From the NCBI RefSeq assembly GCF_003217575.1, contig NZ_QJTC01000016.1, positions 25,391 to 89,390 of the forward strand: a DNA stretch of 64,000 nucleotides, read 5' to 3'. The position numbers and the translations under genes are program-made. Source of the DNA: Xylophilus ampelinus (GTDB lineage Bacteria > Pseudomonadota > Gammaproteobacteria > Burkholderiales > Burkholderiaceae_C). Within the stretch, counting starts at the first letter, position 1. Each line of letters opens with the position of its first letter. Of the stretch, positions 1 to 12,253 are shown piece by piece. The notes below the pieces were generated by a model. It was given only the letters and a program-made list of their open reading frames with translations, was not told where the DNA came from and did not search any database.

Positions 1-341
1 AGGACGTGCTCGAAGAGATCGTCGGCGAGATCGAGGACGAGTTCGACATCGTCGAGGACGAGGGCGATATCTTCGCCCTGGCCGACCGCACCTACCGCGT
101 CAGCGGCGACACCCCGGTCGAGCGGGTGGCGGAGGCCTTCGAGGCGAACCTGCATGCCACCGATGCCGACGAGGAGTTCGAGACCATCGGCGGCCTGATC
201 GCCCACGAGATGGGCCATGTGCCGCGCCGCGGCGAGATGCATGTGATGGGCGGACTGCAGTTCCTGGTGCTGCACGTCCGGGGCGGCGCGGTGCGCTGGT
301 TCAAGGTCATGCCGCAGGTCGCGCCGGCCGACGCCGGCTGA
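1..341 (+). CDS. corC: CorC/HlyC-family transporter-associated protein, C-terminal part (5' end outside the window)
   Basis: The reading frame is already open at base 3 and closes with TGA at 339-341, so only about 112 C-terminal residues are present. The start shows the DVLEEIVGEIEDEFD signature typical of the region joining the second CBS domain to the CorC_HlyC transporter-associated domain in CorC-type proteins. This family is linked to magnesium/cobalt efflux. The stop codon overlaps the ATG of lnt (ATGA-type overlap), which implies translational coupling. corC upstream of lnt is the usual order in proteobacteria and supports the call. The CBS domains lie outside the window. Confidence 0.85.
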   Translation, partial: DVLEEIVGEIEDEFDIVEDEGDIFALADRTYRVSGDTPVERVAEAFEANLHATDADEEFETIGGLIAHEMGHVPRRGEMHVMGGLQFLVLHVRGGAVRWFKVMPQVAPADAG

Positions 342-1915
342 TGGCCGCCACCGCTCCTGCCGCCCCGCGGGGCGCGCCCTGGGGCCCGTATGCCCTGGCG
401 ATCGCCGCGGGCGTCTTGCAGGCGATGTCGATCGCCGCTCCCTGGAACGGCCAGCCGCTGTGGTGGCTGCAGCTGTTGTCGCTGGCGGCGTTCTTCGGTC
501 TGCTGGAGCGCACCGGCACCATCGCCCGCGCGGCCTGCGCCGGCTGGCTCTTCGGCACCGCCTGGCTCTGCGCCACCTACTGGTGGCTCTTCATCTCGCT
601 GCACACCTACGGCGGCCTGGCCGCACCGCTGGCGGGGCTGGCGGTGCTGGGGCTGGCGGCCTTCCTGTCGCTCTACTACGGCGCCGCGGCGGGTTTCTAC
701 AAGGCATTCACGCCCCGCCGCGTCACGGCGCGCGCGGTGCTGCTCGGCCTGCTGTGGATGCTGGCCGAACTGCTGCGCGGCCACTGGTTCACCGGCTTTC
801 CCTGGGGCGCGGGCGGCTATGCCCATGTGGACGGTGCCGCGCCGTGGCTGGCGCCGTGGATCGGGGTGTACGGCATCGGCGGGCTGGCGGCCATGGCGGC
901 CGCGGCGGTCGCATCGCTGCTGACCGCCCGGCGCTGGTCGATGGCCGGCGGCGTGGCGCTGCTGGCGGTGGCGGTCTCGGTCGGGCCTGCGCTGGTCGGG
1001 CGCAGTGCGGACGAGGCGCCGGGCACGCCGCTCTCTCTGGCCCTGCTGCAGGGCAACATACCGCAGGACGAGAAGTTCCAGCCCGGCACCGGCGTGCCGA
1101 TCGCGCTGCAGTGGTACGGCGAGCAGTTGCAGGGCGCGACCGCCTCGCTGGTGGTGGCGCCCGAGACGGCCCTGCCCCTGCTGCCGCAGGACCTGCCGGC
1201 CGGCTACGGCGAGGCGTTGCAGGCGCGCTTTTCCACCGGCGCGCAGGCGGCGCTGGTCGGCATCCCGATGGGCTCGGCGCGCGAGGGCTACAGCAACTCG
1301 GTCCTCGGCTTCCGGCCCGGCCAGCCGCTCTACCGCTACGACAAGCACCATCTGGTGCCGTTCGGCGAATTCGTCCCGCCGCTGTTCCGCTGGTTCACCG
1401 AGATGATGAACATCCCGCTGGGAGACTTCAACCGGGGCGGCCTGGGCCAGGCGCCCTTCGACTGGCAGGGCCAGCGCATCGCGCCCAACATCTGCTACGA
1501 GGATCTGTTCGGCGAGGAGATCGCGCGCAATTTCGCCGACCCGGCGCGGGCGCCCACCATCCTGGTCAACCTGAGCAACATCGGCTGGTTCGGCGACAGC
1601 CTGGCGATCGACCAGCACCTGCAGATCTCGCGGATGCGCACCCTGGAGTTCGACCGGCCGATGGTGCGCGCCACCAACACCGGCGCCACCGCGGTGATCG
1701 ACCACCGCGGACGAGTCGTCGACAGCCTGCCGCGCCTGACCCGGGGCGTGCTGCTCGCCCGGGTCACCGGTCGCGGCATCGACGGCACCGCGCCAGGCGC
1801 GATCACGCCGTTCGCCCGCTGGGCCGCGCAGTGGGGGCTGGTGCCGCTCTGGCTGCTGTCGATGGGCGCAGCGGCCGTCGCCGCTTTCACCTCGTTGCGG
1901 CGCCGCGGCGCATAG
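341..1915 (+). CDS. lnt: Apolipoprotein N-acyltransferase
   Basis: Inner-membrane enzyme that adds the third acyl chain to the N-terminal cysteine of lipoproteins. It has 524 residues, close to the usual length. About six hydrophobic segments fill residues 15-220, followed by a nitrilase-like periplasmic domain at about 230-480 and a last membrane helix near 495. The catalytic Glu-Lys-Cys triad is readable as E275 (APETA), K335 (RYDKHH) and C385 (NICYED). The ATG overlaps the corC stop. Between lnt and glyQ, often close neighbours in this group, this genome has about 5.9 kb of other genes. Confidence 0.96.
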   Translation: MAATAPAAPRGAPWGPYALAIAAGVLQAMSIAAPWNGQPLWWLQLLSLAAFFGLLERTGTIARAACAGWLFGTAWLCATYWWLFISLHTYGGLAAPLAGLAVLGLAAFLSLYYGAAAGFYKAFTPRRVTARAVLLGLLWMLAELLRGHWFTGFPWGAGGYAHVDGAAPWLAPWIGVYGIGGLAAMAAAAVASLLTARRWSMAGGVALLAVAVSVGPALVGRSADEAPGTPLSLALLQGNIPQDEKFQPGTGVPIALQWYGEQLQGATASLVVAPETALPLLPQDLPAGYGEALQARFSTGAQAALVGIPMGSAREGYSNSVLGFRPGQPLYRYDKHHLVPFGEFVPPLFRWFTEMMNIPLGDFNRGGLGQAPFDWQGQRIAPNICYEDLFGEEIARNFADPARAPTILVNLSNIGWFGDSLAIDQHLQISRMRTLEFDRPMVRATNTGATAVIDHRGRVVDSLPRLTRGVLLARVTGRGIDGTAPGAITPFARWAAQWGLVPLWLLSMGAAAVAAFTSLRRRGA

Positions 1916-2129
1916 CGTCTGCGCGGACGGCGCGCATGCCGGTATGCGCATACGGCATGGCCGCCGCACGCCGAAAGACCGGGGGCCGCATACGATCTCG
2001 CCGGGCTGCGTTGGCGCATCGGCGACATCGCACGGCAGGTCACCGCACGGTGTCCCGCCGCCGCCGGCTGCGCCGGAACGGGCCTGCCCGCTATTTTCTT
2101 CCATCCGCCCGCCGCGGAGAAAGCCAGTC

Positions 2130-4611
<2,482 letters not shown>

Positions 4612-4613
4612 GT

Positions 4614-4702
4614 ACTCCCCCAGGCTACGCACTTCGTGTCTTCGCCTACCCCCTCGCCGGGGGCGACATCGCTGGACCGGCAGAGCCGGATCCAGGATGC
4701 CC
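4614..4702 (+). repeat. Dispersed intergenic repeat, family 1, copy a
   Basis: This stretch directly after the asparaginase stop shares its order of blocks with 12116-12204, 14635-14826, 30766-30860 and 46311-46405. The blocks are CTCCCCCAGGCT, GCACTTCGTGTCTTCG, a C-rich block with its GGGGGCGACA complement, and GGACCGGCAGAGCCGGATCCA. The C-rich and G-rich blocks can pair as a hairpin. It resembles REP-like elements common between genes in Comamonadaceae. No coding potential was seen. Confidence 0.75.
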
Positions 4703-4749
4703 GGGTGGGGGCGGGGGCAGGGCGTGAGGGGCGGGTGCTTGTTTGAAGA

Positions 4750-4776
4750 GGCCACTGCATGCAGTGGCCTTTTGTT
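4750..4776 (+). terminator. Rho-independent terminator after the asparaginase gene
   Basis: A perfect 20-bp palindrome at 4750-4769 (GGCCACTGCA paired with TGCAGTGGCC) is followed by TTTTGTT. It lies about 140 bases after the asparaginase stop, beyond a repeat copy. On the other strand the tail is poor, so it should act mainly on plus-strand transcripts. Confidence 0.7.
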
Positions 4777-4799
4777 GGGCGCTCGGGATGGGTTTTGAA

Positions 4800-4856
4800 G
4801 GAAAAGATGCTGTAGCCGGCACGGTACGCCGGCCACCAGCTATCGATTTCGTAGCA
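4800..4856. repeat. Dispersed stem-loop repeat, family 2, copy A
   Basis: AAAAGATGCTGTA is followed by an inverted repeat of GCCGGC and GCCGGC type and then CAGCTATCGATTTCGTAGC. The same plan (an AT-rich GCTA/TAGC pair flanking a GGCCGGCG/CGCCGGC hairpin) recurs at 12820, 20712, 33395 and 40168. This copy sits between the convergent asparaginase and PAP2 genes. Confidence 0.6.
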
Positions 4857-4870
4857 TGTGCCGGTGCGGT

Positions 4871-5698
4871 TCAGCGGCGGGCGAGGCGGTGGTGGCGGGC
4901 GTATTCGCAGCTGGCGATGCAGACGGCGAGCCAGGCAGCGCCGGAGCAGAGGCCGGCCAAGACGTCGCTGGCGAAATGGACCTGCAGGAAGATGCGGCTG
5001 CACGCCGTGGTGAGGACGATCGCCGCGGCCAGCATCGAGGCCGGGACATGCCAGCGCGGGGGTATCAGGCGCCAGGCCAGGTAGGCGAGCATGCCGTAGG
5101 TGACCATCGCGCCGGAGCTGTGGCCGCTGGGAAAGCTGTAGCCCGACGCGAGAGAGGGCATGCCGTCGTAGAGCGGGCGGGCGCGCAGAAAAATCTGCTT
5201 GAGCGCAGGGTTGAGGACGGCGTTGCCCGCCGTCGCCGCGATCCAGCCCAGCGCCAGGCCGCGGCGCTGGCCGGTCCACAAAGCCATTGCCACGGCGATG
5301 CCCATCACGATCAGCACCAGGGGTTCGCCGAAGTAGGTCAGCCAGCGAAAGGCGGCCAGAGCGAAGGTGGGCGTTTCGGCGGTGACGTGCAGGCTGAGCG
5401 CCTCGTCGGCGCGCTGCAGTGTGCGTCCGTCGCCCAGCAAGCGCGCGACGGCGGCGAACGCTGCGGCGGTCGCCAGCACCACCACGCCGCCGGCCGCGAG
5501 GCTGCCGCCCAGGGTGCGCAGGTAGCGGCCGCGCGGCGCGGTTCGCGGGGGGGCGTGCTGTCCGTCGTGGGGCGTGAGCCAGGCGGTGGCGGCGCCGGCG
5601 CCCGCCAAGGCGATGGCCAGCAGTACCAGGAAGGCCGGCCATGCATGCAGGCCGGCCTGCGTGGCCAGGGCCACCCAGTCAGTGGGAGCGGCGGCCAT
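4871..5698 (-). CDS. PAP2-family lipid phosphatase (membrane)
   Basis: Membrane phosphatase of the type-2 phosphatidic acid phosphatase/undecaprenyl-pyrophosphatase family, 275 residues. The three family motifs are present: KQIFLRARPL, PSGHSSG and SRIFLQVHFASD, which hold the phosphate-binding Lys/Arg, the first catalytic His and the second catalytic His with its Asp. About six hydrophobic segments are seen. The ATG at 5698 overlaps the end of the metallophosphoesterase gene by 20 bases, so it is the last cistron of a three-gene operon. Substrate could be phosphatidic acid, undecaprenyl diphosphate or a related lipid phosphate. Its pairing with a diacylglycerol-kinase-like gene favours a phosphatidate-type substrate. 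Confidence 0.88.
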   Translation of the reverse strand: MAAAPTDWVALATQAGLHAWPAFLVLLAIALAGAGAATAWLTPHDGQHAPPRTAPRGRYLRTLGGSLAAGGVVVLATAAAFAAVARLLGDGRTLQRADEALSLHVTAETPTFALAAFRWLTYFGEPLVLIVMGIAVAMALWTGQRRGLALGWIAATAGNAVLNPALKQIFLRARPLYDGMPSLASGYSFPSGHSSGAMVTYGMLAYLAWRLIPPRWHVPASMLAAAIVLTTACSRIFLQVHFASDVLAGLCSGAAWLAVCIASCEYARHHRLARR

Positions 5699-6545
5699 TG
5701 ATCGTGATGCGGGAGACGGGGCCGGTGGCGGGCACTGCCAGGTCCAGCCCGTCGGACTGGGCCAGCACGAAGCGCTGCTCGGCGGCAGCGTAGTTCCAAC
5801 GCTCCACACGGCAGCGGCGATGGCCGTCGGCGCATTCCGCATGCAGCAGGTTGACCGAGTTGGGCGCGCCGGGCCGCACGCGGGAGGAGACGGCCGTGCC
5901 GGCCTGCACCGCCCACAGCGGATGCGGCAGCGTGCGCGTCCGGTGCAGCGGCAGCACGAAGGGCAGGTGGATGTGGCCGCCCAGCACCATGTCGGCACCC
6001 GCGTCCGACCAGCGCCCGATCGCCGCCTCGGCGCCGCGCAGGATGTTGCCTGCGTCGGCATCGCGGGTGACGGCGACCGGCTGGTGCACCACCACCACCC
6101 GCACCTGCCGGGGCGCTGCGTGGCGCGCGGTTTCCAGCGCCTGTGCGGTGCGCTCGATCTGTTCGGCCGACACCTCGCCGTTCTCGTGCCGGTACCAGCG
6201 GGTGGTGTTGTGGGTCAGCACCAGGAACTCGGGAGTGTTCACCACCGGCTCCAGGTCGCGGCCCATCGCGGCGCGATGGCGGCCGTAGGGGTCGAACAGG
6301 CGGGCGCGCAGGTCGAACAGCGGAATGTCGTGGTTGCCGGGGACGACGGCCCATCGCGGGATCGTCAGCCGGTCGATCCAGGCGCGGGCCGCGGCGAACT
6401 GCGACCGCGTGGCGCGCTGGGTCACGTCGCCGGAGAGCACGGCCAGGGCCGGCGGGCGCTCCCGCACCAGGCGCTCCAGGGCGTCCAGCACCGCGGGCTG
6501 CTCGGTGCCGAAGTGGGTATCGGACAGGTGCAGCAGCACGCTCAC
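5679..6545 (-). CDS. Calcineurin-like metallophosphoesterase
   Basis: Two-metal phosphoesterase, 288 residues, probably cytoplasmic since no signal peptide is seen. The dinuclear-site motifs run in order: LSDTHFG near residue 8, LSGDVT near 43, VPGNHD near 68, VVVHQP near 145 and GGHIH near 180. The GTG start at 6545 forms a GTGA overlap with the upstream lipid-kinase stop, and the 3' end overlaps the PAP2 start. This tight packing implies a shared substrate pathway. The family includes cyclic-nucleotide, UDP-diacylglucosamine and other phosphoesterases, so the substrate is not assigned. Confidence 0.9.
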   Translation of the reverse strand: MSVLLHLSDTHFGTEQPAVLDALERLVRERPPALAVLSGDVTQRATRSQFAAARAWIDRLTIPRWAVVPGNHDIPLFDLRARLFDPYGRHRAAMGRDLEPVVNTPEFLVLTHNTTRWYRHENGEVSAEQIERTAQALETARHAAPRQVRVVVVHQPVAVTRDADAGNILRGAEAAIGRWSDAGADMVLGGHIHLPFVLPLHRTRTLPHPLWAVQAGTAVSSRVRPGAPNSVNLLHAECADGHRRCRVERWNYAAAEQRFVLAQSDGLDLAVPATGPVSRITINGRRSH

Positions 6546-7522
6546 GCCGCTGTGCCCCGGGCGGCGGCGGTTTCGGGCACGCGGTGCGGAGCGGGCCGGA
6601 TCAGCCAGAGCGGCTCGGGCGCCACCTGGAAGCGCAGCGGCATCTCCATCCAGGCCAGCTCGCCGTCGGTCGCCACCTTCACCCGGCGGCGGCGCGAGCC
6701 ACGCGCCGGCTCCACGTCCAGCGCGCGGAAGGACAGCGTGTCGATCGTCTTCGCATCGTCGAGCCGCCGCAGGGCGCCGCGCAGCAGCAGCCCCACCCGG
6801 GCCAGCAGGCCCTGGGGCTTCATGACCACCGCGGCCAGTGCGCCCTGCGTCAGTGCCTCTCCCTCGGCCACGCCCACCTGCTCGAACTGCAGCGCGTTGT
6901 TGCCGACGAAGAGCGAGGTGGTGCGCAGCTCCCGCACCTTGTCCTGCCACGACAGGCGCAGCGTCCACGGCCGGTGGCCGCGCACCAGCGTCAGCAGGGC
7001 CGCGGCGAGCGCCACCAGCCGGTTGCGGCCGTACTGCGACTTGTAGGTCTCGCGGTCTTCCAGCAGCGCGGCGTAGAGGCCCATGCTGGCGTTGACCAGG
7101 AAGACGCGCCCGTTGACCTGGCCCACCTGCACCGCCTGCGGCGCCTGGGTGAGCAGCACGTCCAGCGCGCCCTCGATCTCGGTCGGGATGCCGTGGTTGC
7201 GGCCGAAGTAGTTGAAGGTGCCCTGCGGCAGCACGCCGAAGGCGCATCCGCTGCCCAGCACCGCCTGCGCCGTCGCGTTGATGGTGCCGTCGCCGCCCGC
7301 CACCGCCACGATGCCGCCCGCGGCCTTGGCGGCCGCCACGGCGGCACGCGCCTGCTGCTGCGGCCGGTGGCGTTTGTCGATCGGGAAGGTGTGCAGCATG
7401 CGGCCGGCCGCGGTGCATCCGCGTTCGATGACCTCCCGCGCGTTCATCGCTTCGCCCTTGCCGGACTTGGCGTTCAGCACGAGAAAGATCGGCGCGTCGG
7501 GCGCGAGGGCGGGAGTGGGCAT
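6542..7522 (-). CDS. Diacylglycerol kinase-like lipid kinase
   Basis: Member of the DagK/YegS/LCB5 catalytic family, 326 residues, which phosphorylates diacylglycerol or sphingoid-type lipids using ATP. Visible motifs are NAKSGKG at 17-23 and the nucleotide-binding GGDGT at 76-80, followed by LPQGTFNYFGR. It is the first gene of a minus-strand operon whose next members are a metallophosphoesterase and a PAP2 phosphatase. A kinase and a phosphatase of opposite direction in one operon suggest a lipid-phosphate cycle or envelope remodelling. It is divergent from glyQ, with 282 bases between the two start codons. Confidence 0.88.
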   Translation of the reverse strand: MPTPALAPDAPIFLVLNAKSGKGEAMNAREVIERGCTAAGRMLHTFPIDKRHRPQQQARAAVAAAKAAGGIVAVAGGDGTINATAQAVLGSGCAFGVLPQGTFNYFGRNHGIPTEIEGALDVLLTQAPQAVQVGQVNGRVFLVNASMGLYAALLEDRETYKSQYGRNRLVALAAALLTLVRGHRPWTLRLSWQDKVRELRTTSLFVGNNALQFEQVGVAEGEALTQGALAAVVMKPQGLLARVGLLLRGALRRLDDAKTIDTLSFRALDVEPARGSRRRRVKVATDGELAWMEMPLRFQVAPEPLWLIRPAPHRVPETAAARGTAA

Positions 7523-7804
7523 GGGTGGCAGTGCAGGGTGGCGAGCCGCTGCAGTATCGGCGGGTGCCGCCACCGACCCATGCGGACGATGGCCGAAGCG
7601 CCTGTCGGAGAAGGCCTGCAATCCCGGCGCTCCGCTGCAGCGGACGCGCGACGCGGCACGGCTCGCCGGGCCGCGCGGGGCCCCGCAGGGTCGGCACTTT
7701 AGAATCGACCGCTTTGCCGCGCCCCGCCGGGCGGGGCGTTGCGACCGGGCCGGCCCGCCGCGGCCGCGGCCGCGGCCCGGGCCGCCGTTCCTTTTGCGAA
7801 AACC

Positions 7805-8713
<909 letters not shown>

Positions 8714-8717
8714 GAAC

Positions 8718-9950
8718 ATGGTTTCCATACCTTTCGAAGGCGATCTGAACTGGCCGGGATATCTTTTCCTGCAGAAGCGGCTCTTTGCAGAAATCGAGCG
8801 GGCGGGGCAGCGTCGGGTAACGCTCGATTTCCGTCGAATGCACCGCGTTTTTCCCAATGGCGCGGTTCCCCTGATCGTCTTGGTCGAGGGATATCGGCAT
8901 GCCGGTCGCACGGTGAACGTAGAGGGAGCCGACACGCACCCCGCAATGTTGTCGCACGACTATCTCGCCCACCTGGATCCATCCCGCGGCATTCGGCCGC
9001 GTCTGGGAGCGTCGGCGGTGCATGTGTTTCATGACGATCTCGAAGTCAACACCTTGATCGATCAGAAGATCCATCAGGTTTTGGGACAGGCGGCCTACGC
9101 CCCGGGGGTGCTGCCTGCATTCGAATGGTTTCTCAACGAAATCGCGGGCAATGTGCTGGTGCATGCAGGTGGCAAAGGGTGGATGCAGGTGCTGGTGCAT
9201 CCGGCGACCCGGCATCTTTCCGTGCTGCTCGCCGACGATGGAATCGGGATTCCTGCATCGATCCGGGAGTCGGCACTGCTGCGCGAACGGTTCGGCGACC
9301 GGGTGACGGATGGCGATGCCATCGAGATCGCGTTGCGCAAGGGTGTCACGTCCAAACCGGACTTCGGACAGGGCAAAGGCCTGGCCGGCACCCTGGCCAT
9401 CGTCAAGGCCAGTCCCGGTGGAACCCTGTCCATCACGTCGCAGCAGGGACGGGTCTCCTACGCGTTCGAGGAAGGTCTGAAGGTGCGCGATCACCAGCCG
9501 CCACTGCGCGGTACCCTGGTGGACGTGCAATTGGATTTCTCGGCACCGATCGAGATCGAGAAAGCGCTGTGGGGCCATGTTCCCGTGAATTTCGCCGAGA
9601 CGGTGTACGGGAAGGAGTCGCCTGCGGGTGTCATGCGACTGGTCCTGCGCGACGAAGCACCCAGTTTCGGCAACCGCATCACCGGCGCGCGCATCAGGAC
9701 CAAGATCGAGAACCTTCTGGAGGTCGCGCCCCACGACGTGTTGGAGATCGACTTCGGCGGCGTTTCCATTCTGGCCTCCTCCTTTGCCGATGAAGTGTTC
9801 GGCAAGCTGGCAGCCCGCCTCGGGATCGTCGGTTTCTCTCGCCGATTGCGATTTCCGAGCCTCAACGCCTTTTGCCAAGGCGTCATCGACGATGTAGTGC
9901 AAGCACGGCTTGCACATAACTATGCAAACAAAAATGGCCCATCAACCTAA
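8718..9950 (+). CDS. GHKL-type ATPase fused to an STAS-like (DUF4325-type) domain, inserted between glyQ and glyS
   Basis: A 410-residue protein with an unusual setting. Residues 1-75 look like a short STAS-like module (VTLDFRRMHRVFPNGA). Residues 130-250 form a histidine-kinase-type ATP-binding fold: an N-box with E141 and N145, DDGIGI at 173-178 and a glycine lid GQGKGL at 217-222. Residues 300-395 match the STAS-like DUF4325 pattern (EIDFGGVSILASSFADE). There is no dimerisation/phospho-acceptor helix and no membrane segment. It starts 4 bases after the glyQ stop and overlaps the glyS start by 17 bases. GC is visibly lower than in glyQ and glyS. Relatives I recall are uncharacterised, some in accessory islands; a regulatory or defence role is inference. 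Confidence 0.82.
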   Translation: MVSIPFEGDLNWPGYLFLQKRLFAEIERAGQRRVTLDFRRMHRVFPNGAVPLIVLVEGYRHAGRTVNVEGADTHPAMLSHDYLAHLDPSRGIRPRLGASAVHVFHDDLEVNTLIDQKIHQVLGQAAYAPGVLPAFEWFLNEIAGNVLVHAGGKGWMQVLVHPATRHLSVLLADDGIGIPASIRESALLRERFGDRVTDGDAIEIALRKGVTSKPDFGQGKGLAGTLAIVKASPGGTLSITSQQGRVSYAFEEGLKVRDHQPPLRGTLVDVQLDFSAPIEIEKALWGHVPVNFAETVYGKESPAGVMRLVLRDEAPSFGNRITGARIRTKIENLLEVAPHDVLEIDFGGVSILASSFADEVFGKLAARLGIVGFSRRLRFPSLNAFCQGVIDDVVQARLAHNYANKNGPST

Positions 9951-12114
9951 CCTGCTGGTCGAGCTCTTCGTGGAAGAGCTGCCGCCCAAGGCGCTGAAGA
10001 AACTGGGCGACGCGTTCGCCGACGTGCTGGCCGAGCAACTCCGCGCCCTGGGCCTGGCCGGCAAGGCGTCGCGCGCCACCGCCTATGCCTCGCCGCGCCG
10101 CCTGGCGCTGCACCTGACCGACGTGGCCGGCCACGCCGCCGACAAGGCCCAGTCGCAGAAGCTGATGCCCGTCTCGGTGGGCCTGGACGCCGCCGGCAAC
10201 GCCACGCCTGCGCTGCTGAAGAAGCTGGCCGCGCTCGGCGCCGACGCCTCCGCCGTGCCTGGCCTGCAGCGCCGGGCCGACGGCAAGGCCGAAGCGCTCT
10301 TCTACGAAAGCACCGTGCCCGGCGCCACGCTCTCCGAGGGCCTGCAGAAAGCATTGAACGAGGCCATCGCCAAACTGCCGATCCCCAAGGTTATGGCCTA
10401 CCAGCTAGGCGCCGGCAGCGCGATGCCCGGCTGGACCACGGTGAGCTTCGTGCGCCCGGCGCACGGCCTGGTGGCGATGCACGGCAGCGAGGTGCTGCTG
10501 TCGGTGCAGGCGCTGGGCCTGGCCGCCGGCAACGCCACCCACGGCCACCGCTTCGAGGCGCGGGTCGATCCGGTCGTGCTGCGTGATGCCGACAGCTATG
10601 CCGAGCAGCTGCGCGACGAAGGCGCGGTCATCGCCAGCTTCGCCGAGCGCAAGGCCGAGATCGCGCGGCAGTTGAAAGGGGCGGCCGGGCGCATCGGCGG
10701 CGGCGTGGTGCCGATCGAGGACGACGCGCTGCTCGACGAGGTCACCGCGCTGGTCGAGCGGCCCAACGTGCTGGTCTGCGCCTTCGAGCCCGAGTTCCTC
10801 GACGTGCCGCAGGAGTGCCTGATCCTCACGATGAAGGCCAACCAGAAGTACTTCCCGCTGCTGGACGCGTCGGGCAAGCTGACCAACCGCTTCCTGGTGG
10901 TGAGCAACATCACGCCCGACGACCCGAGCGCGGTGGTCGGCGGCAACGAGCGGGTGGTGCGCCCGCGCCTGGCCGACGCCAAGTTCTTCTTCGACCAGGA
11001 CCGCAAGAAGACCCTGGCCTCGCGCGTCGAATCGCTCGGCAAGGTGGTCTACCACAACAAGCTGGGCAGCCAGGGCGAGCGGATCGAGCGGGTGCGCGCC
11101 ATCGCCAGGGCGATCGCCGAGCAGCTCTTCGCCGGCATCGGCGCGCACAACGCGGCGGCGCTGGACACGCCCGAAGGCGAGATCGCCCGCGACTACCTGC
11201 TGTCGTGCGTCGACACCGCCGCCCTGCTGGCCAAGACCGACCTGGTCACCGACATGGTGGGCGAGTTCCCGGAGCTGCAGGGCATCATGGGCGGCTACTA
11301 CGCCGCCAACGACGGCCTGGCGCACGAGGTGGCCCACGCGATCGAGGACCACTACAAGCCGCGCTTCGCCGGCGACAGCCTGCCGCGCGAGAACGTCGGC
11401 GTCGTCGTCGCGATGGCCGACAAGCTGGAGACGCTGGTCGGCATGTTCGGCATCGGCAACCTGCCCACCGGCGACCGCGACCCGTTCGCGCTGCGCCGCC
11501 ATGCGCTGGGCGTGATCCGCATGCTGTCCGAGAAGGCGTTGCCGCTGGATCTGGACATGCTGGTGCGCTCTGCCGTGCCGGCCTTCGGCAGCAAGATAGA
11601 AGACCCGTCGGCCGCGCTGCTCGACTTCGTCTACGACCGCCTGGCCGGCAGCCTGCGCGAGCAGGGCTACAGCGCGCAGGAGGTCGATGCGGTGCTGGCC
11701 CTGCGCCCGCAGCGGCTCGGCGACGTGCCCAGGCGCCTGGCCGCGGTGCGCGCCTTCGCCACGCTGCCCGAGGCGGAGGCCCTGGCCGCCGCGAACAAGC
11801 GCGTCTCCAACATCCTGAAGAAGGCCGGCACCGTCGATGCGCATGTGAGCGAGCTGCTGCTGCAGGAGTCCGCCGAGAAGGACCTCTACGCCGCGCTGCA
11901 GCAGGTCGGCCCGCAGGCGCAGGCCCGGTTCGACGCGGGCGACTACACCGCCTCGCTGCAGACCCTGGCCGCGCTGCGCGCGCCGGTCGATGCGTTCTTC
12001 GACGGCGTGATGGTCAACGCCGAGCAGATGGACCTGCGGCTCAACCGCCAGGGCCTGCTGCGGGTGCTGCACGATGCGATGAACCGCGTCGCGGACCTCT
12101 CCCGTCTGGTGTGA
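9934..12114 (+). CDS. glyS: Glycine--tRNA ligase beta subunit
   Basis: tRNA-recognising subunit of glycyl-tRNA synthetase, 726 residues. It opens with NLLVELFVEELPPKALKKLG, a hallmark of GlyS, and carries an HD-type block (AHAIEDHYKPRFAGDSLP) and the C-terminal anticodon-binding part. Possible starts are TTG 9910, ATG 9922 and ATG 9934. The last fits family N termini best. The start lies inside the preceding ATPase gene, so glyS translation probably depends on ribosomes finishing that gene. It has no good ribosome site of its own. Confidence 0.96.
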   Translation: MAHQPNLLVELFVEELPPKALKKLGDAFADVLAEQLRALGLAGKASRATAYASPRRLALHLTDVAGHAADKAQSQKLMPVSVGLDAAGNATPALLKKLAALGADASAVPGLQRRADGKAEALFYESTVPGATLSEGLQKALNEAIAKLPIPKVMAYQLGAGSAMPGWTTVSFVRPAHGLVAMHGSEVLLSVQALGLAAGNATHGHRFEARVDPVVLRDADSYAEQLRDEGAVIASFAERKAEIARQLKGAAGRIGGGVVPIEDDALLDEVTALVERPNVLVCAFEPEFLDVPQECLILTMKANQKYFPLLDASGKLTNRFLVVSNITPDDPSAVVGGNERVVRPRLADAKFFFDQDRKKTLASRVESLGKVVYHNKLGSQGERIERVRAIARAIAEQLFAGIGAHNAAALDTPEGEIARDYLLSCVDTAALLAKTDLVTDMVGEFPELQGIMGGYYAANDGLAHEVAHAIEDHYKPRFAGDSLPRENVGVVVAMADKLETLVGMFGIGNLPTGDRDPFALRRHALGVIRMLSEKALPLDLDMLVRSAVPAFGSKIEDPSAALLDFVYDRLAGSLREQGYSAQEVDAVLALRPQRLGDVPRRLAAVRAFATLPEAEALAAANKRVSNILKKAGTVDAHVSELLLQESAEKDLYAALQQVGPQAQARFDAGDYTASLQTLAALRAPVDAFFDGVMVNAEQMDLRLNRQGLLRVLHDAMNRVADLSRLV

Positions 12115-12115
12115 T

Positions 12116-12204
12116 GACTCCCTCCCGAAGCGCCTGCGGCGCCTCCCCCGCGAGCGGGCGAACCCGGTGGCCCGGCGAAGCCGATTCCACGGACTCCCTG
12201 GGAT
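12116..12204. repeat. Dispersed intergenic repeat, family 1, copy b (divergent)
   Basis: Between glyS and gmhB. It begins GACTCCCTCCCGAAG and continues with CGCGAGCGGGCG and CGGTGGCCCGGCGAAGCCG then TTCCACGG. The right half matches the other copies well and the left half is reworked (GCGCCTGCGGCGCC hairpin instead of the GTGTCTTCG block). Confidence 0.6.
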
Positions 12205-12253
12205 GGTGCGGTACCCTTGGCATGCCACGTAGCAACGCAACGGAGCCTCTCGC

